Shown piece by piece: positions 45,926 to 56,881 of a DNA stretch of 64,000 bases (its first letter is position 1; each line of letters begins with the position of its first letter). The notes below the pieces were generated by a model that worked only from the letters and a program-made list of their open reading frames with translations, was not told the origin of the DNA and searched no databases. The stretch is from Zeus faber (taxonomy: Eukaryota; Chordata; Actinopteri; Zeiformes; Zeidae): positions 29,490,708 to 29,554,707 of the forward strand of contig OY482848.1 in assembly GCA_960531495.1 (NCBI GenBank), given 5' to 3'. The translations under genes and the position numbers were made by a program.

Positions 45926-47090
45926 GGTTCAACCAAAAGTAATTGCTTATAATATTATTTTGTATCTGTGACTGCAAACTTTTGTGCAGTTTAGCCTTAT
46001 CAGACACTCTGAGGAACCATCTACTGGAGCCGTGGTCCTACGAGCATTGCCCTACTCCAATGGGAGTGAATCAAGCAAGGAGTCCAGTCTTCCTCAATGG
46101 TATTTAAAGGACAGGCTTTTGTTTTTAGTGTAAGCAAAAAAGGTCATGTCTTCCCACAGAAACCAATGTTTCCAGAATCCGGTTGATCATTACCACGGTC
46201 TGTCACTGTTGATGAATGTGCTTACAATGCAGGAATCAAGAGTTTACTTCTACTTCTCCCCTAATACTTGAAGTCCTCTAGACTTTTTTTGGTACAAGGC
46301 CTTTTGTATTCAATAGCACTTTCAGCAAGGTGGTCATGTTCTTATTCTTGAAGATAGTTCAGGGGTTTCAGTAACATACACGACATTCATGCCCTGTCAA
46401 TAAAACTGTGTGTGTGTGTGTGGGGGGGGGGTTAAACCAATGGTGACTTCTGTGATGACTCATGATGTCAAACCAGACTTTCCTGTTGTCTCTGTGAACA
46501 AAACACAGGGACACATTGACAATATGCGGGTACCTGCATCACAGTCTTAGATAAAAATTACAAGTAAACAAATCCTTGGGGCCAAGGTGAACACTCTGAA
46601 AGCACAAGGTGACAACTTCAAATGGTTAAAGCCTTTTTTATTGACAAATAGTTAAATAAGAAAAACCCCAACCCAACTCACTTCATTTAGAAAATGTATA
46701 ATCACACACATCCGACAAAATGCTGATCCTAGACTGTATGCCCAAATACAGTGTCTGTACTTTGTCTGCTTTGGTGGAAAGGGTGATTCAATGGAATATT
46801 GACAGCTGAGAGCCACTAGAGGGCAGGGCACACCCTGTTCTGGTCAACTGTCATAAAATCCTACTAGCTGAGCAATCACAACTTGTACCGGTTTACCACT
46901 GTTGACCTGAGAAGTGCAAGGTGTACATAGATGGCCAGTTAGCTGTGGTTATTTGTGTTTTTAAAGGATAATTAATTGTGAAATGGAGATTTCAAGCATT
47001 ATGCTGATGCTCGTCGTCTTTAATAGGATGTTCTCATCTCAGCGTAAACAAAATGCCTATTGTCACATGGGACAGAATAGGAGAGAAGTG
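45926..47090. other. Region upstream of the finTRIM gene, nothing else recognised
   Basis: It presumably includes the finTRIM promoter and 5' UTR (minus strand), but no convincing TATA box or upstream exon was found. There is a short TG run and a G tract at 46,408-46,431. Confidence 0.4.
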
Positions 47091-47091
47091 A

Positions 47092-47126
<35 letters not shown>
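47091..47126. repeat. (GA)n microsatellite
   Basis: GA repeat with one interruption, next to a purine-rich zone (47,170-47,230). Confidence 0.9.
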
Positions 47127-47129
<3 letters not shown>

Positions 47130-47285
47130 TTGCCATGGGTGTGGCAGACACAGCTGTGAGTGCAGTGTCTGAGGCTGAAGGAGGGAGCAGGAGAGGAGGA
47201 GAGGAGAGGGGAGGAGGAAAGGCGGGGGTGAGTAAATGAGATTTTACCCATGCAAGAGAGGCAGGGTGCTCTATGATGTCATAGA

Positions 47286-47529
47286 TTGTGCTGGCCTGTA
47301 CTCTCTCCCTCCTCCCTCCCCCCGCTTCGCAGCACCTCTTTCTCTCTCTGTATCTTTCCATTGCTCCGTGGTCATTGCCAGAGGAGAGACGAAGCAAAGA
47401 AGACGACGACGGAGGAGGAGGGAAAAAGGAGGAGGAGCTGGACAGAAAACAGGCGGTCAAAAAACAACGAATCACTACCACCAGGTGTGTACCTCGTCGT
47501 GGTAACATCCACCTTACAGCACTGCAGGT
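47286..47529 (+). promoter_or_regulatory. Candidate non-coding first exon for the TPPP gene
   Basis: The first coding exon of the TPPP gene begins one base after a splice acceptor (50,438-50,440), so a 5' UTR exon must exist upstream. This stretch is GC- and purine-rich with CT-rich sequence at its left. It contains two donor-like sites, CACCAG|GTGTGT near 47,484 and CTGCAG|GTAGGG near 47,528. The link to the TPPP gene is inference; distance is about 2.9 kb. Confidence 0.3.
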
Positions 47530-47810
47530 AGGGGAGATCGAGAGCTCTCAAATTTGGGCACAAAGTACTAACATTAGTCTACTACAAACAGTAGTCATTT
47601 CAACCCGATTATAAAATCAGAGACATAATGAACTGATATCAAACAAGTTTAGTCAAAGTAGTTTCATTGTGACAACCTGCCCCAATATTGGAAGTAAGCT
47701 GTAACACTAGCTGGGGTATGTGGTAATAAGAGGAAAGAATCAAAAGCTGAGCCTACACTATAGAAATGCGAATAAGAAGAGCTTATTGAACGCATGAAAT
47801 AAAAAATTCA

Positions 47811-47813
<3 letters not shown>

Positions 47814-47881
<68 letters not shown>
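47814..47881. repeat. (GT)n microsatellite
   Basis: About 34 consecutive GT units. Confidence 0.95.
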
Positions 47882-47883
<2 letters not shown>

Positions 47884-48659
47884 ACTATGAATTCTTGAGT
47901 TGATTAAAACTCCAATTGCACTGGTCCATCACAGGACTAATCACAGTCACAGTGGTGTGCCAGGAGGGCATGTTTATATTGTCTCGGCATTCTGAATTAG
48001 AAACAAAATGCCTTCGTCTTTACTCATGTTGCTACCTTCCCCACCCCTGAGAATCACTCCCGGGGTTGACTAGGCGTAACCTGCCCCCCACATCAATTTA
48101 GGATATTGCCATAAGTGATGATGCTTCCTACACTCACTTTCATTGAGGAGCAGAGAGTCAATGATGTCACGTTTTAACAACCACCTGAGCCGCAAAATGG
48201 AAATACTGCAGTATTTAAAAAATGTTTATTTTTGAAGTCTCTTTTTTAGAATGTATGCATCCTTGTCCCTGATTGGTCATTGATCTAATATGCTGCAGGC
48301 CAGGGCAATGTAATTGGCCGATCTGGTCGGTGTCAAGCAAAAGTCATTATGGCCATACAAATACTACTTATAGTACTACTTCTACAAATTATAAAGTTTA
48401 ATATTATCATTATTATTATTGGGAACCCACCCTCCCCTAGCCAACATCATCAGGTAATCAACTATCATATACTGTAATTGTCAATTGTCATTGTGACCTC
48501 ACAACTATCTCCCAATAAAACTGAGTAGCTGAGGATCTGGCATCAGAACACAAGAAGTAATTCAGCGATTGATTTAGCGAAAGAAGAAGAGGACACTGAG
48601 AAACACACGTATGTACACACACGAGGCCAGTACACCTTTACAATTTCACCAGGAATTGT

Positions 48660-48806
48660 CTTGTTCTTCTTGTTCTTCTTGTTCTTGTTCTTGTTCTTGT
48701 TCTTTTTGTTCTTCTTGTTCTTCTTGTTCTTGTTCTTCTTGTTCTTCTTGTTCTTGTTCTTGTTCTTCTTCTTCTTCTTCTTCTTCTTCTTCTTCTTCTT
48801 CTTCTT

Positions 48807-48837
<31 letters not shown>

Positions 48838-48844
48838 TTCTTAA

Positions 48845-48887
<43 letters not shown>
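48660..48887. repeat. Compound TTCTTG / TTC / TTA microsatellite
   Basis: TTCTTG- and TTCTTCTTG-type units (48,660-48,770) pass into about 22 TTC units (48,770-48,838) and then about 15 TTA units (48,845-48,887). The open frames over it are low-complexity artefacts. Confidence 0.95.
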
Positions 48888-48889
48888 AA

Positions 48890-49763
48890 ACTGGTTGAAT
48901 GCCATCTACTGGGACGACTAACTGGTGGCTACTGTAGCTCTCACCCTCTCCTAAATCCTGCTAGAGAGGAGGAGTTTCCTGCTCTGACCCTTGTCACTAT
49001 GGAGATGATAAGCAAAACAAAAATACAAGGACTTTATCCATTGTATTTCTGGGTCTACCCTGTTAGTTAGGTTTGGCTTTCCTAGGCTTGCGTGCTTCTT
49101 TTTTTGGGTCCAGATGACAATGCAACAACAGTCAATGCGGTAAAACTTCAATTTACGGACCTTTAAGTACATAGGATAGCAGATACAGGGAAATTACAGT
49201 GAAAATAAATGAAAGCTATTGTGTAGTAATAATTTAATAATAGCCCAGTAATGTGATAGTAGGTAATCATAACAATGATGTTTATGTAAAACATGGGAAG
49301 GAAGTGAGTGAACGGTAGATACATCATTGCATCTTTTCTAATTGCATAGAAAGACAAATCTAAACTACTGGTGTTTTTTAGGGTGACTTACAGTTAATTA
49401 GGTATTTATGTGTGCTTAGAAATAAGGAAAGAGGAGTTGGTGCCACATGTGTTTTTAATCATTATATTGTTTGTGCTTTAACAATCTTTTTGGTTAATGA
49501 TGTTAATAGTATGTGTATTATGAAATGTAATTATACAATACCTCAGATGTGGACACATTTGTATATAATTCCGATTTTTTTTGTGGTGGTGTCATCTTGT
49601 TTTGTGAAATTTTGCCTCTGAGAGATGATTTCCTACTTTTCATAAACTCGCTTACGGTGTATACCCTATTTATTTTTAACAGCATTGAGTAAGCCGCTCC
49701 ACGGTATTGTATTATTTTCCTCTTGTGAGTGGAAGGACGGTAGCAGATATCCAACAGAGCCAA
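48890..49763. other. Intergenic, nothing recognised
   Basis: AT-rich DNA without a supported feature. Likely part of the first intron of the TPPP gene if the upstream exon call is right. Confidence 0.35.
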
Positions 49764-49825
49764 AAGGAAATGAGAGCGATAGAATGGAGGATTTCCATCC
49801 CCCATTCTATTGCTCTCATTTCCTT
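49764..49825. ncRNA. Hairpin candidate, 24-bp stem and 14-nt loop
   Basis: The left arm 49,764-49,787 pairs with the right arm 49,802-49,825; the only non-Watson-Crick position can form a G-U pair on the plus strand. Arm core GGAAATGAGAGC. The size is within the range of a microRNA precursor, but conservation cannot be judged here. It could equally be an inverted duplication or MITE remnant. Confidence 0.25.
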
Positions 49826-50441
49826 GAGGGAAGGCAGAGGGAGAGAAGACATTAAGTATGTAGAGCAGTTCCATGTTGGTCTCAGAGAACCGCTCCAGCA
49901 ACCCTACCAGCACTTTAATGGATGGGAGTGTGTGCATGTGTGTGTGACAAAAAGAGAAAGAGTGTGAGAGAAAGAGAGAGGAGGGGGTAGAAAGAAAAAT
50001 GTTCAAGTTCTTGGCAGGCAGATCAATGTGCTAATTGAGTCATGAGTAGGTGTGTGTGTGTGCGTGTCAGAAATGGATACATTTTTCTAAAGGACAGTCA
50101 TTGCAATAGCTACTGTATGTGTAGGTGTATACTGTATTATATACTGTATGTACCAAATACATAATCTAACACACTCTGCAAATCTTTTGAGGATCCCTGA
50201 GAGGTTGCTGACCATAGCTTGTGAAACCCTGTCTTATAGAATGTGAAGCTCAGTGGGGTCACTATAACAGCAAAATAAGATCTCTATGTTTATGTTCTAA
50301 TACCTACAACTTGGACAGTTATATTAAATAAAGTTTCATTATATTCAGTTTTATTACAATTCCAAGTAAGTACAGTCAATTAAAAGCCAAGGTCAACCCT
50401 TTCAAGCCATAGTTTCTGTCTGTGTCTGCTCGTGCCTCAGC

Positions 50442-51689
50442 ATGGCAGAGGGCTCGGTGTCCGTGGAAGAAGTGGCGGCCACCTTCAAGAGGTTTGCGGT
50501 GCACGGCGACACCAAGGCCACGGGGAAGGAGATAAACGGCAAGAACTTCGCCAAGCTCTGCAAAGACTGCCACATCAACGACGGCAAGAACGTCACTGCC
50601 ACAGACGTAGACATCGTCTTCAGTAAAGTCAAGTGAGGTTTAACAGTGGTATTACGGCCATGGCACTTAACCCCTAACTGCTCGCCATGAGCCTTGAGCG
50701 GCTGCCTCCATTGGCAATGAATACGTTTTTAGTCTCTTTGGACGATAATGTCTGATTGATGACGTAATGCAATACATTAAGCAGCATTTGAATGTCTTGG
50801 ATGTAGGATGTGGTGCGATGGTAATACATCCTCAGAAAGAACAAGTTGACCGTAGGGAGAAAAGCTATTGCAATCGGTGGAGATGAAGAATTCTATAATT
50901 AGTCTAGTTAGAAGACAACTGTGCAATGATCCAATGTTCTAATCGTACTAGTAGTATAGGTTAGGGTTATGCTTATTGGTAATCGTTAGGTTTATTGTAC
51001 ATTTGCCTAGTTCTCATCATTCATTGTTATTTCATTTATTGTACTTGCTTACTGTCGTGCAATTTATCTTATCTTTTTCTTATACTGTGTTTTTATATCT
51101 CCATCTTACCAATTGTCCCTTCCTTGGTTTGAATGGTTTTTTTTGCTGCTGTGACACCTGGATTTCCCCACCGGGATTCATAAAGTTTTATCGCATCTTA
51201 TCTTATAGTATCTGTCTATCTTTCTAGAAGTACATTTTTTTTCTCTCAATTACAGCAGCTTTAGTTGAGTAATGAGTTCCATCCACCCCACCCATGTTTT
51301 TTTTTTTCTGTTTTTTGCCCAGGGAGAAGTCAAGCCGAGTGATCACATTGGAGCAGTTCAGCCAGGCGATGGCCGAGTTGGCTCCAAAGCGCTTCAAGGG
51401 AAAGGCCCAGGATGAGGCCTTACAGCTGCTGTATGGTCTCATTGCTGGCAAGGGGCCTGCCAACATGGGCGTCACTGTGAGTTAGTTGTTAGAGGAGCAG
51501 CAACCCACAGCTGCCCAAATGATTACGTTGCCTGATATTTAAAACACCAGATAGTGCCTGTTTTCTGATAGTAGCTATTACCCCCAATTCAGACAGTGAG
51601 TTGCAGACTTGCCAACCTGCATTTTGTGTACCAACCATACAATTCTTTGTCGAAATATGCAGGTACGAAATGCCAGCTGAAACTAAGCA

Positions 51690-51751
<62 letters not shown>

Positions 51752-52889
51752 TATTGTAATTGAATTACAGAAAACAATCAATACAAAACAATAGCGTAAA
51801 TTTATTATTTAAACTACTACCCTCGGATTGGACCTGATGCTTCAACCTTGTGCCTGTGGCTCTGTAAGCCCCCCCCCCCCCCCCCCCCTTCCTTCTCTCA
51901 CTCATCAACCACTGAGCGCAGCGGTACTTTATTATCAACGAGGGGTAACGCTGCACTGCTGAGGTAAAATGAGAAGTGGAGGAGTAATAATCAAGCACTT
52001 AAATGGGATCGTAATGTTGACATATAAAACGTGAGATGCACCGATCGATTGGCCGTCACTGGAATCGTCCGGTTTTCAGCATGATTGGCCATGATCAGTG
52101 CAAGATATTAGATATATCTTATTCTATGCCAGTCAAATTTACACACACAATACTGTGCTCAAGTACTCGTAAAAATGCTCCGATACTCAAACCAGATACC
52201 AACATAATGTAACGTAGTTGTGTAGTTGACTCACTAAAAAGAGAGCGAAAGTAAGAAAATGTTGGCTGTTTGGAGGTACTTCAAGCTAAACAAAGATTAG
52301 ATGAAGTATTAATTTATCGCCTGAAAATATGCATCTCTAGTTGGTGGTTCGGTAACTTACGAGATCATGCATTTCAAGGGGTATATCCTAATGAGATGAA
52401 TTTGTATAGTGTATATAGTTATCAGCAGTAGCTCGCATAAATGTATGCGAGCTACTGTTACGTCGTTCGTTGCATACGTTCGTTACGAGACGGCTACAGT
52501 GTGAATAACTGATGCAGTCATTTAGCTGCAGTAACTCTAACACCACAGAGACTACCTGTTACACTATTGTGGTAGTCTAAATATTTTCCCAAAGTTGGCA
52601 GGTCTGGAGTTTTATTACTTCAGGTCCTAAATTATAGATGATCTTTCCATGAACTTAAATCTAGAACACTCTTCATTTCCCCTGCTGTAACTCTCAGAAA
52701 GTGGCGAAGGCCGCCGCGGTGGACCGACTGACGGACGCTACGAAGTACACTGGGTCCCACAAGGAGCGATTTGACGAGTCAGGCAAAGGAAAAGGCAAGG
52801 CGGGGAGAGAGGACATGGCCGACACCAGCGGCTACGTTGGAGCCTACAAGGGTCAGGGCACCTACGAGGACAAAGTGAAAGAGCCGTAA
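50442..52889 (+). CDS. tppp2: Tubulin polymerization-promoting protein family (TPPP2-like)
   Basis: Three coding exons: 50,442-50,632, 51,323-51,476 and 52,698-52,889 with stop TAA, 178 codons. Junctions are in phase with GT-AG signals (donors GTGAGG and GTGAGT). The translation shows the p25-alpha domain from start to end: [83 protein letters not shown] and [15 protein letters not shown] proteins bind and bundle microtubules in the cytoplasm. Features such as [22 protein letters not shown] and YKG.GTY resemble TPPP2 more than TPPP3 or TPPP1, while the short N terminus excludes TPPP1, which has a long Ser/Pro-rich extension. The paralogue call is by eye. ATG 50,442 follows the acceptor at 50,438-50,440 by a single base, so a 5' UTR exon lies upstream. 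A decayed SINE sits just after exon 1. Confidence 0.9.
50655..50785 (+). repeat. Decayed tRNA-derived SINE, copy 3
   Basis: Retains GGCACTTAACCCCTAACTGCTC and the degraded tail CTTTGGACGATAATGTCTGAT.GATGACGTAATGCAATA of the family at 20,926 and 59,562. It lies in TPPP intron 1. Confidence 0.55.
51140..51235 (+). repeat. LINE 3'-tail fragment with TATC-type run
   Basis: Reads CTGCTGTGACACCTGGATTTCCCCACCGGGAT followed by TATCT-type repeats, a common ending of fish LINEs. Related ends occur at 57,385-57,440 (plus) and 55,930-55,975 (minus). Confidence 0.5.
51480..52690. other. TPPP intron 2
   Basis: Contains a (TA)n microsatellite (51,692-51,746), a poly(C) tract (51,869-51,888) and otherwise unremarkable AT-rich sequence. 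Confidence 0.6.
51692..51746. repeat. (TA)n microsatellite
   Basis: About 27 TA units in TPPP intron 2. Confidence 0.95.
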
Positions 52890-53640
52890 ATTAACATAAA
52901 TATGGTGGTATATGGGTCTAATCTGTCGTGTAACATAGTGAACCAGTTAACCAAAAATAATAAATATATAATTCACTAAATTACTTATATATGAATAAGT
53001 ATGAGGTTGGAATTGTAATTATTTTGGATCATTGTGGTTATTGTGGTAATCGGAAGAGAGGAAACTAGCTATGTTAACTCAAAGGTAAACGGGAAACAGC
53101 CCTGAATAATATATGTAGATTTTATTAAAATTTTGGATTGATTTCATTTGAATTATTGAAGCATGGGTAGCTTATTTCAGATTGACCAAACATGGGTCAA
53201 AGCCTAGCCCTGCTTTGTAGTATAGCTTTAACAGGGTGTCTACGGACAGAAGTTGAGACTCACTCACACTATGCGCTTGTGTATTGCACTGCTATGTGCA
53301 CTGATAATTTGACTGCTCTGAAGAAGTGTTAAGTTATCGCATTCTGTAGACTTTCCATTTTTTATTGTTTATTTCTACCTGGTTTGCACTCTTGTCTGTC
53401 ATTAAGAAGTACTCTTCATGTTTTAGCACCAACCCATCTGAGAAATATTATTTGAAACCAAAAATATTATTCTTGGTATTATTTTTCACTATGCTTTAGC
53501 TTGTCATTGAGTTAACCTGTTTCTTGTTGTTTTTTTACAACTGATCAAAGGTATGTTTTATTTTTTATGTGACAAATGCAGTGGTCTTAGCATCCTTTAT
53601 GGCATGTCCATCAAAGTTCTAAATAAACGTTTGCTCACTC
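52890..53640 (+). promoter_or_regulatory. Probable 3' UTR of the TPPP gene
   Basis: An AT-rich run follows the stop codon. A polyadenylation signal AATAAA lies at 53,622-53,627 (and an earlier ATAAATA-type motif near 52,960). The true end cannot be chosen from sequence alone. Confidence 0.4.
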
Positions 53641-53767
53641 ATTCCTTCACTCATCATCCCTGCTGTTTAACACCTCCAGGCTCCCAGTTCAACACTATTA
53701 CTATATCGTACTCATATTAGCAATATATGATAGTAATTAATGTTTTTAAGAGTGCTAATGTTATTAA

Positions 53768-53820
53768 TTACTATCACATCATATTATTATTATTTATAAT
53801 AATAATAATAATAATAATAG
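53768..53820. repeat. ATT/AAT-rich simple repeat
   Basis: ATT units run into AAT units, forming a near-palindromic AT block. Confidence 0.8.
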
Positions 53821-53947
53821 ATCCGGGCCTGGTAGTGGTTGATCTCTACTTGGAAGGGTTTCTTCTTGTGTGACGTTGGTCTCGTAAAACTGGAAATTAA
53901 AAAATAATCTATTGATGTTCTATTTACCCTCCATGTAATATGAATTA

Positions 53948-54165
53948 ATTCAATTATATAATTATAGAACCAAGAATGGTGATTGTGGCGCCGCCCCTTG
54001 CGGCCCGCCTGCACGAGCACCTCTTGTCGATTATGCACATTTTAGTATTTTTAGAGCTTATAGAGCTTATTGTGCGTAATCACCGGGTGTCATGACATTT
54101 CACTGCATATATGTATGACTGTATGTATATGTATGTGACAAATATTCTCTTGAAGTTGAACATAG
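53948..54165 (+). repeat. Dispersed repeat R2, copy 2
   Basis: Close match to 28,978-29,200 in the same orientation, ending in the GTATGTGACAAATA.TCTCTTGAA sequence. Confidence 0.65.
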
Positions 54166-54321
54166 AATCCAATTCACATTACTCCTCACATTCTAGAAGG
54201 CTCTCCAAATACTGGCTCCCTCCCATTGTCTCTGTTAGCACCCAACCATTCACATTGGATGCAAGGTACAAGAGGCACTTGGACAAGAACAAAGGATGCA
54301 ATTTTACAGATGTCACAACCT

Positions 54322-54384
54322 TACCTGCAACCCATAGTCCCCAGCGCTGGAGGCTGATGCCTTGTCCATTAGGCCGCTTGGTTT
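54322..54384 (-). pseudogene. tRNA-Arg-like pseudogene or SINE head, copy 1
   Basis: The minus strand reads GGCCTAATGGACAAGGCATC then AGCCTCCAGCGCTGGGGACTATGGGTT, matching the D-arm and anticodon/T-arm region of tRNA-Arg genes. The acceptor stem and the B box are degraded. It is not a functional tRNA. Confidence 0.5.
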
Positions 54385-54451
54385 GCATATTTAAATGATC
54401 TCATTCCAAATATCTTAGGCCTAGACCATGTTAATGAACAGAGCTTGGCAT

Positions 54452-54525
54452 GCGCCCCAGATGGGACCCTGAACCCACAATGCCCAGCTCCGGAGGATGA
54501 TGCCTTATCATTAGGCTACCGGGTC
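54452..54525 (-). pseudogene. tRNA-Arg(CCG)-like pseudogene or SINE head, copy 2
   Basis: The minus strand matches tRNA-Arg(CCG) nearly end to end: GACCCGGTAGCCTAATG, then ATAAGGCATCATCCTCCGGAGC with the CCG anticodon in place, then TGGGCATTGTGGGTTC and GTCCCATCTGGGGC. One base is missing in the D loop and the B box is altered (GGTTCAGGGTCC in place of GGTTCGAGTCC). It is a decayed copy, probably retroposed together with copy 1, 70 bases away. Confidence 0.6.
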
Positions 54526-54529
54526 AAAA

Positions 54530-55344
54530 CACCCCCAAGAACAAGTAACAGTCAGTCTGCCAGTCAGTCAGTAACAAGCCTTGATGCCTCATTACTCAAC
54601 AGGCACGGTCTTGTGTCGGGTAGATTGAAGAGTGAAGCCCAAAGTGCTGTGATGCCCCCTTGTAGCAGATCTCAGAACAATTGTACAGTAGCAGAGATCC
54701 TCATAATTCATAATGCAGTAATCCTGATTACCAACTCTGTAGTGCTGAGTCAACTATTTAAACAGGAGTGAATAGTGGTGGGGTTGTAGAGTTGGGTTAT
54801 TGCAAAGATGGAAGAAAGCAAGCATTTCAAGAGTTCCCTTGCGACACCCACCCCGATCTCCCTGACAAGCAGAACCCCTTCCACTTTCTGAGCATTTTCT
54901 TTTTCAAAAATTAGATAGGGGTAGAATGTGATACTTCCAGTTTTAGAGGTTTTTTTTTAAACAAGTCACAGTCTACCTACAGCATTGTCTGCCCTCTTTT
55001 TAAACAAGAGGATATCAGTGCAAACAAATCCAAATTTTGCTGTCTAGGGCCAGACTGTGCCACTTGGGATGCTGTAAAGACATAGAAAGGGGTTATTAAT
55101 ATCCAAATGTGGTTATCAATTCATTTGCTCAAGTAACATGGCTGTAGTGAGATCCAGTGGCTGAATTAATGAAGAGTTTACCCCTGGAACTAAGGGCTTT
55201 ATGTTTTGGTTTGGGTCTCACAGGGGAGAGAGATAAAGTTCTTATGCTATCCTCGTAGCTACTGCTTTTTCACTGTTAAGATTAAAAGAAAATACATTAT
55301 GTTCTGCCATGATTCTTACAGATTTTCCTCACGCTGTCATATTT
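54530..55344. other. Intergenic, nothing recognised
   Basis: No gene, RNA or repeat supported. Confidence 0.4.
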
Positions 55345-55728
55345 CCAGTCTTTATTTGTCACACACATGCTTTGGATGGTGGCTGGTGAAATGGTTCCTC
55401 TGCATTTAACCCATCCTGGCCTGTCCTTCCTCTGGGGCCACAGCCAGGAGCAGTATACATGGACAGGGGACGGGGACCAGGTGATAAGTGTCCATTGCTG
55501 GTCAGATGATGTGTGCATGTTTTTGAGGGGGGGGGTCCTCACTGATGTTAGGTGAAGGAAACCCCATGTGAGCACGGGGAGAACATGCAAACTCCACACA
55601 GAAAGGCTCCTATTTGGGAGATATCCCGCCGGAGCACGGTGCCAACAGCGCCACAGGCGGGAATTTAACTCAGGACCTTTTTGCTGTGAGGCAGCAGTGC
55701 AATGCACTGCGCCACCGTGCCACAAAGG
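55345..55728 (-). repeat. tRNA-derived SINE (HE1/DANA-like), near full length
   Basis: On the minus strand the head reads GTGGCACGGTGGCGCAGTGC, with CACTGCTGCCTCACAGC and AGGTCCTGAGTTAAATTC (a B-box relative). The body has TTCTGTGTGGAGTTTGCATG and TTCTCCCCGTG, the sequence shared by many fish tRNA-SINEs. The tail runs through GGGTTAAATGCAGAGGAACC. A truncated relative lies at 1770-1935. Confidence 0.75.
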
Positions 55729-55744
55729 GGCACTTGTAAAGAGG

Positions 55745-56881
55745 CATTTGTAAAGATTTACCTGTCGAATAACAAACAGGTAGGTCTATAACCCAGCATA
55801 TAGTCCCGCTTTGGAATGTAGATACGAGCGCTATGTAAGGGGAATACCAACAACATTAGACAATGTCCTTTATACCTTGCATATGCTTACTGCTGTTTAT
55901 AGCTTTTACTGTGTCTCACACTATACAGGCAAATTTTTTTAATTCCCGAGGGGAAATTAGAGGTGTAACAGCATCTCATATCACACACAACAACAAAATA
56001 GATATAAAAATAAAATAAAAATAGACATCTTAAACATACAGTAACTGTATGGGTAGATTATTGAACGTATTTAAGCATATATAGATGGGTAAACAAAGAA
56101 AAACTATCAAAATATTACCATGTCAATCGGGAAGTGATCCCTACAAGATACATTTCCTTACAAATTCATAAATATAAAAGGCTACATAAGCTCAGCCACA
56201 CACCCACAGACATGCAGATAATGGCCACTCTGTGAGGATGTTCTCTGTTGCCAAATTTCTTTTATCCAGTAAAGTGCGCTTTGAACAGCAAAGCAGAGGA
56301 GCAAGGAAACCATGGGATGGACTGGAGACAGCTAACAGATCCTAAACATCCTGCGAAACAATCTTATCAGCCCACCTGACACCTTTGACCCAATGACCCA
56401 TGCATACACACAGCCATACAAACCAGGGACCTATCCATACACACTGGGGACCTTATCAAGCAGATCCTTGCCACATCCTGCTCTCTCCAGGTCATACCTA
56501 TGATCGATATCTAGCACAGGGGCATAGAGTAGGGTGTGTGTATAGAAGAGAGAATTAACTTAAGGATTTAGACAGGCAATAGGCAGATTGTGCGTCCAAT
56601 TGTCTATGGATACAAGGACCTCTCCACCCATCACAGAGATGTAAATAAATCTGCCCTGCCAGGAAGAACCTCTGAGAGTCATCAGCCATTTGCGATAGCA
56701 TTCTGCCACCGGTCATTTAAAGAGCTGGACTCTTGGATTGGATGTGGTTTGGGGGAGTGAGTCATTTCCAATATATTTACGGTTGATGCTCAAAAGATAA
56801 TCTGACAAACTGCTACCAAAATTGGTTCTCAGGCTTTTCTTTTTGTCAGCTATCCTGTGTTTTGCCCTGTTTTCCGCTGAG
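55745..56881. other. Region upstream of the C1q gene, nothing recognised
   Basis: Contains a LINE-tail fragment on the minus strand near 55,930-55,975. It should hold the promoter of the C1q gene, but I see no decisive element. Confidence 0.4.

Noticed and set aside
45319..45952. Open frames of 100-164 codons overlapping the RING/B-box exon
   Set aside because: Shadows of the real coding frame, which has the complete zinc-ligand pattern.
47020..47508. 162-codon open frame on the minus strand
   Set aside because: Ser/Pro/Leu-rich translation of a CT/GA microsatellite and purine-rich DNA; no domain.
48543..48905. Poly-Lys/Asn, poly-Ser/Cys and poly-Phe/Leu open frames
   Set aside because: Translations of the TTCTTG/TTC/TTA microsatellite.
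49518..50006. 162-codon open frame on the minus strand
   Set aside because: No family resemblance; it spans an inverted repeat and a GA-rich simple run.
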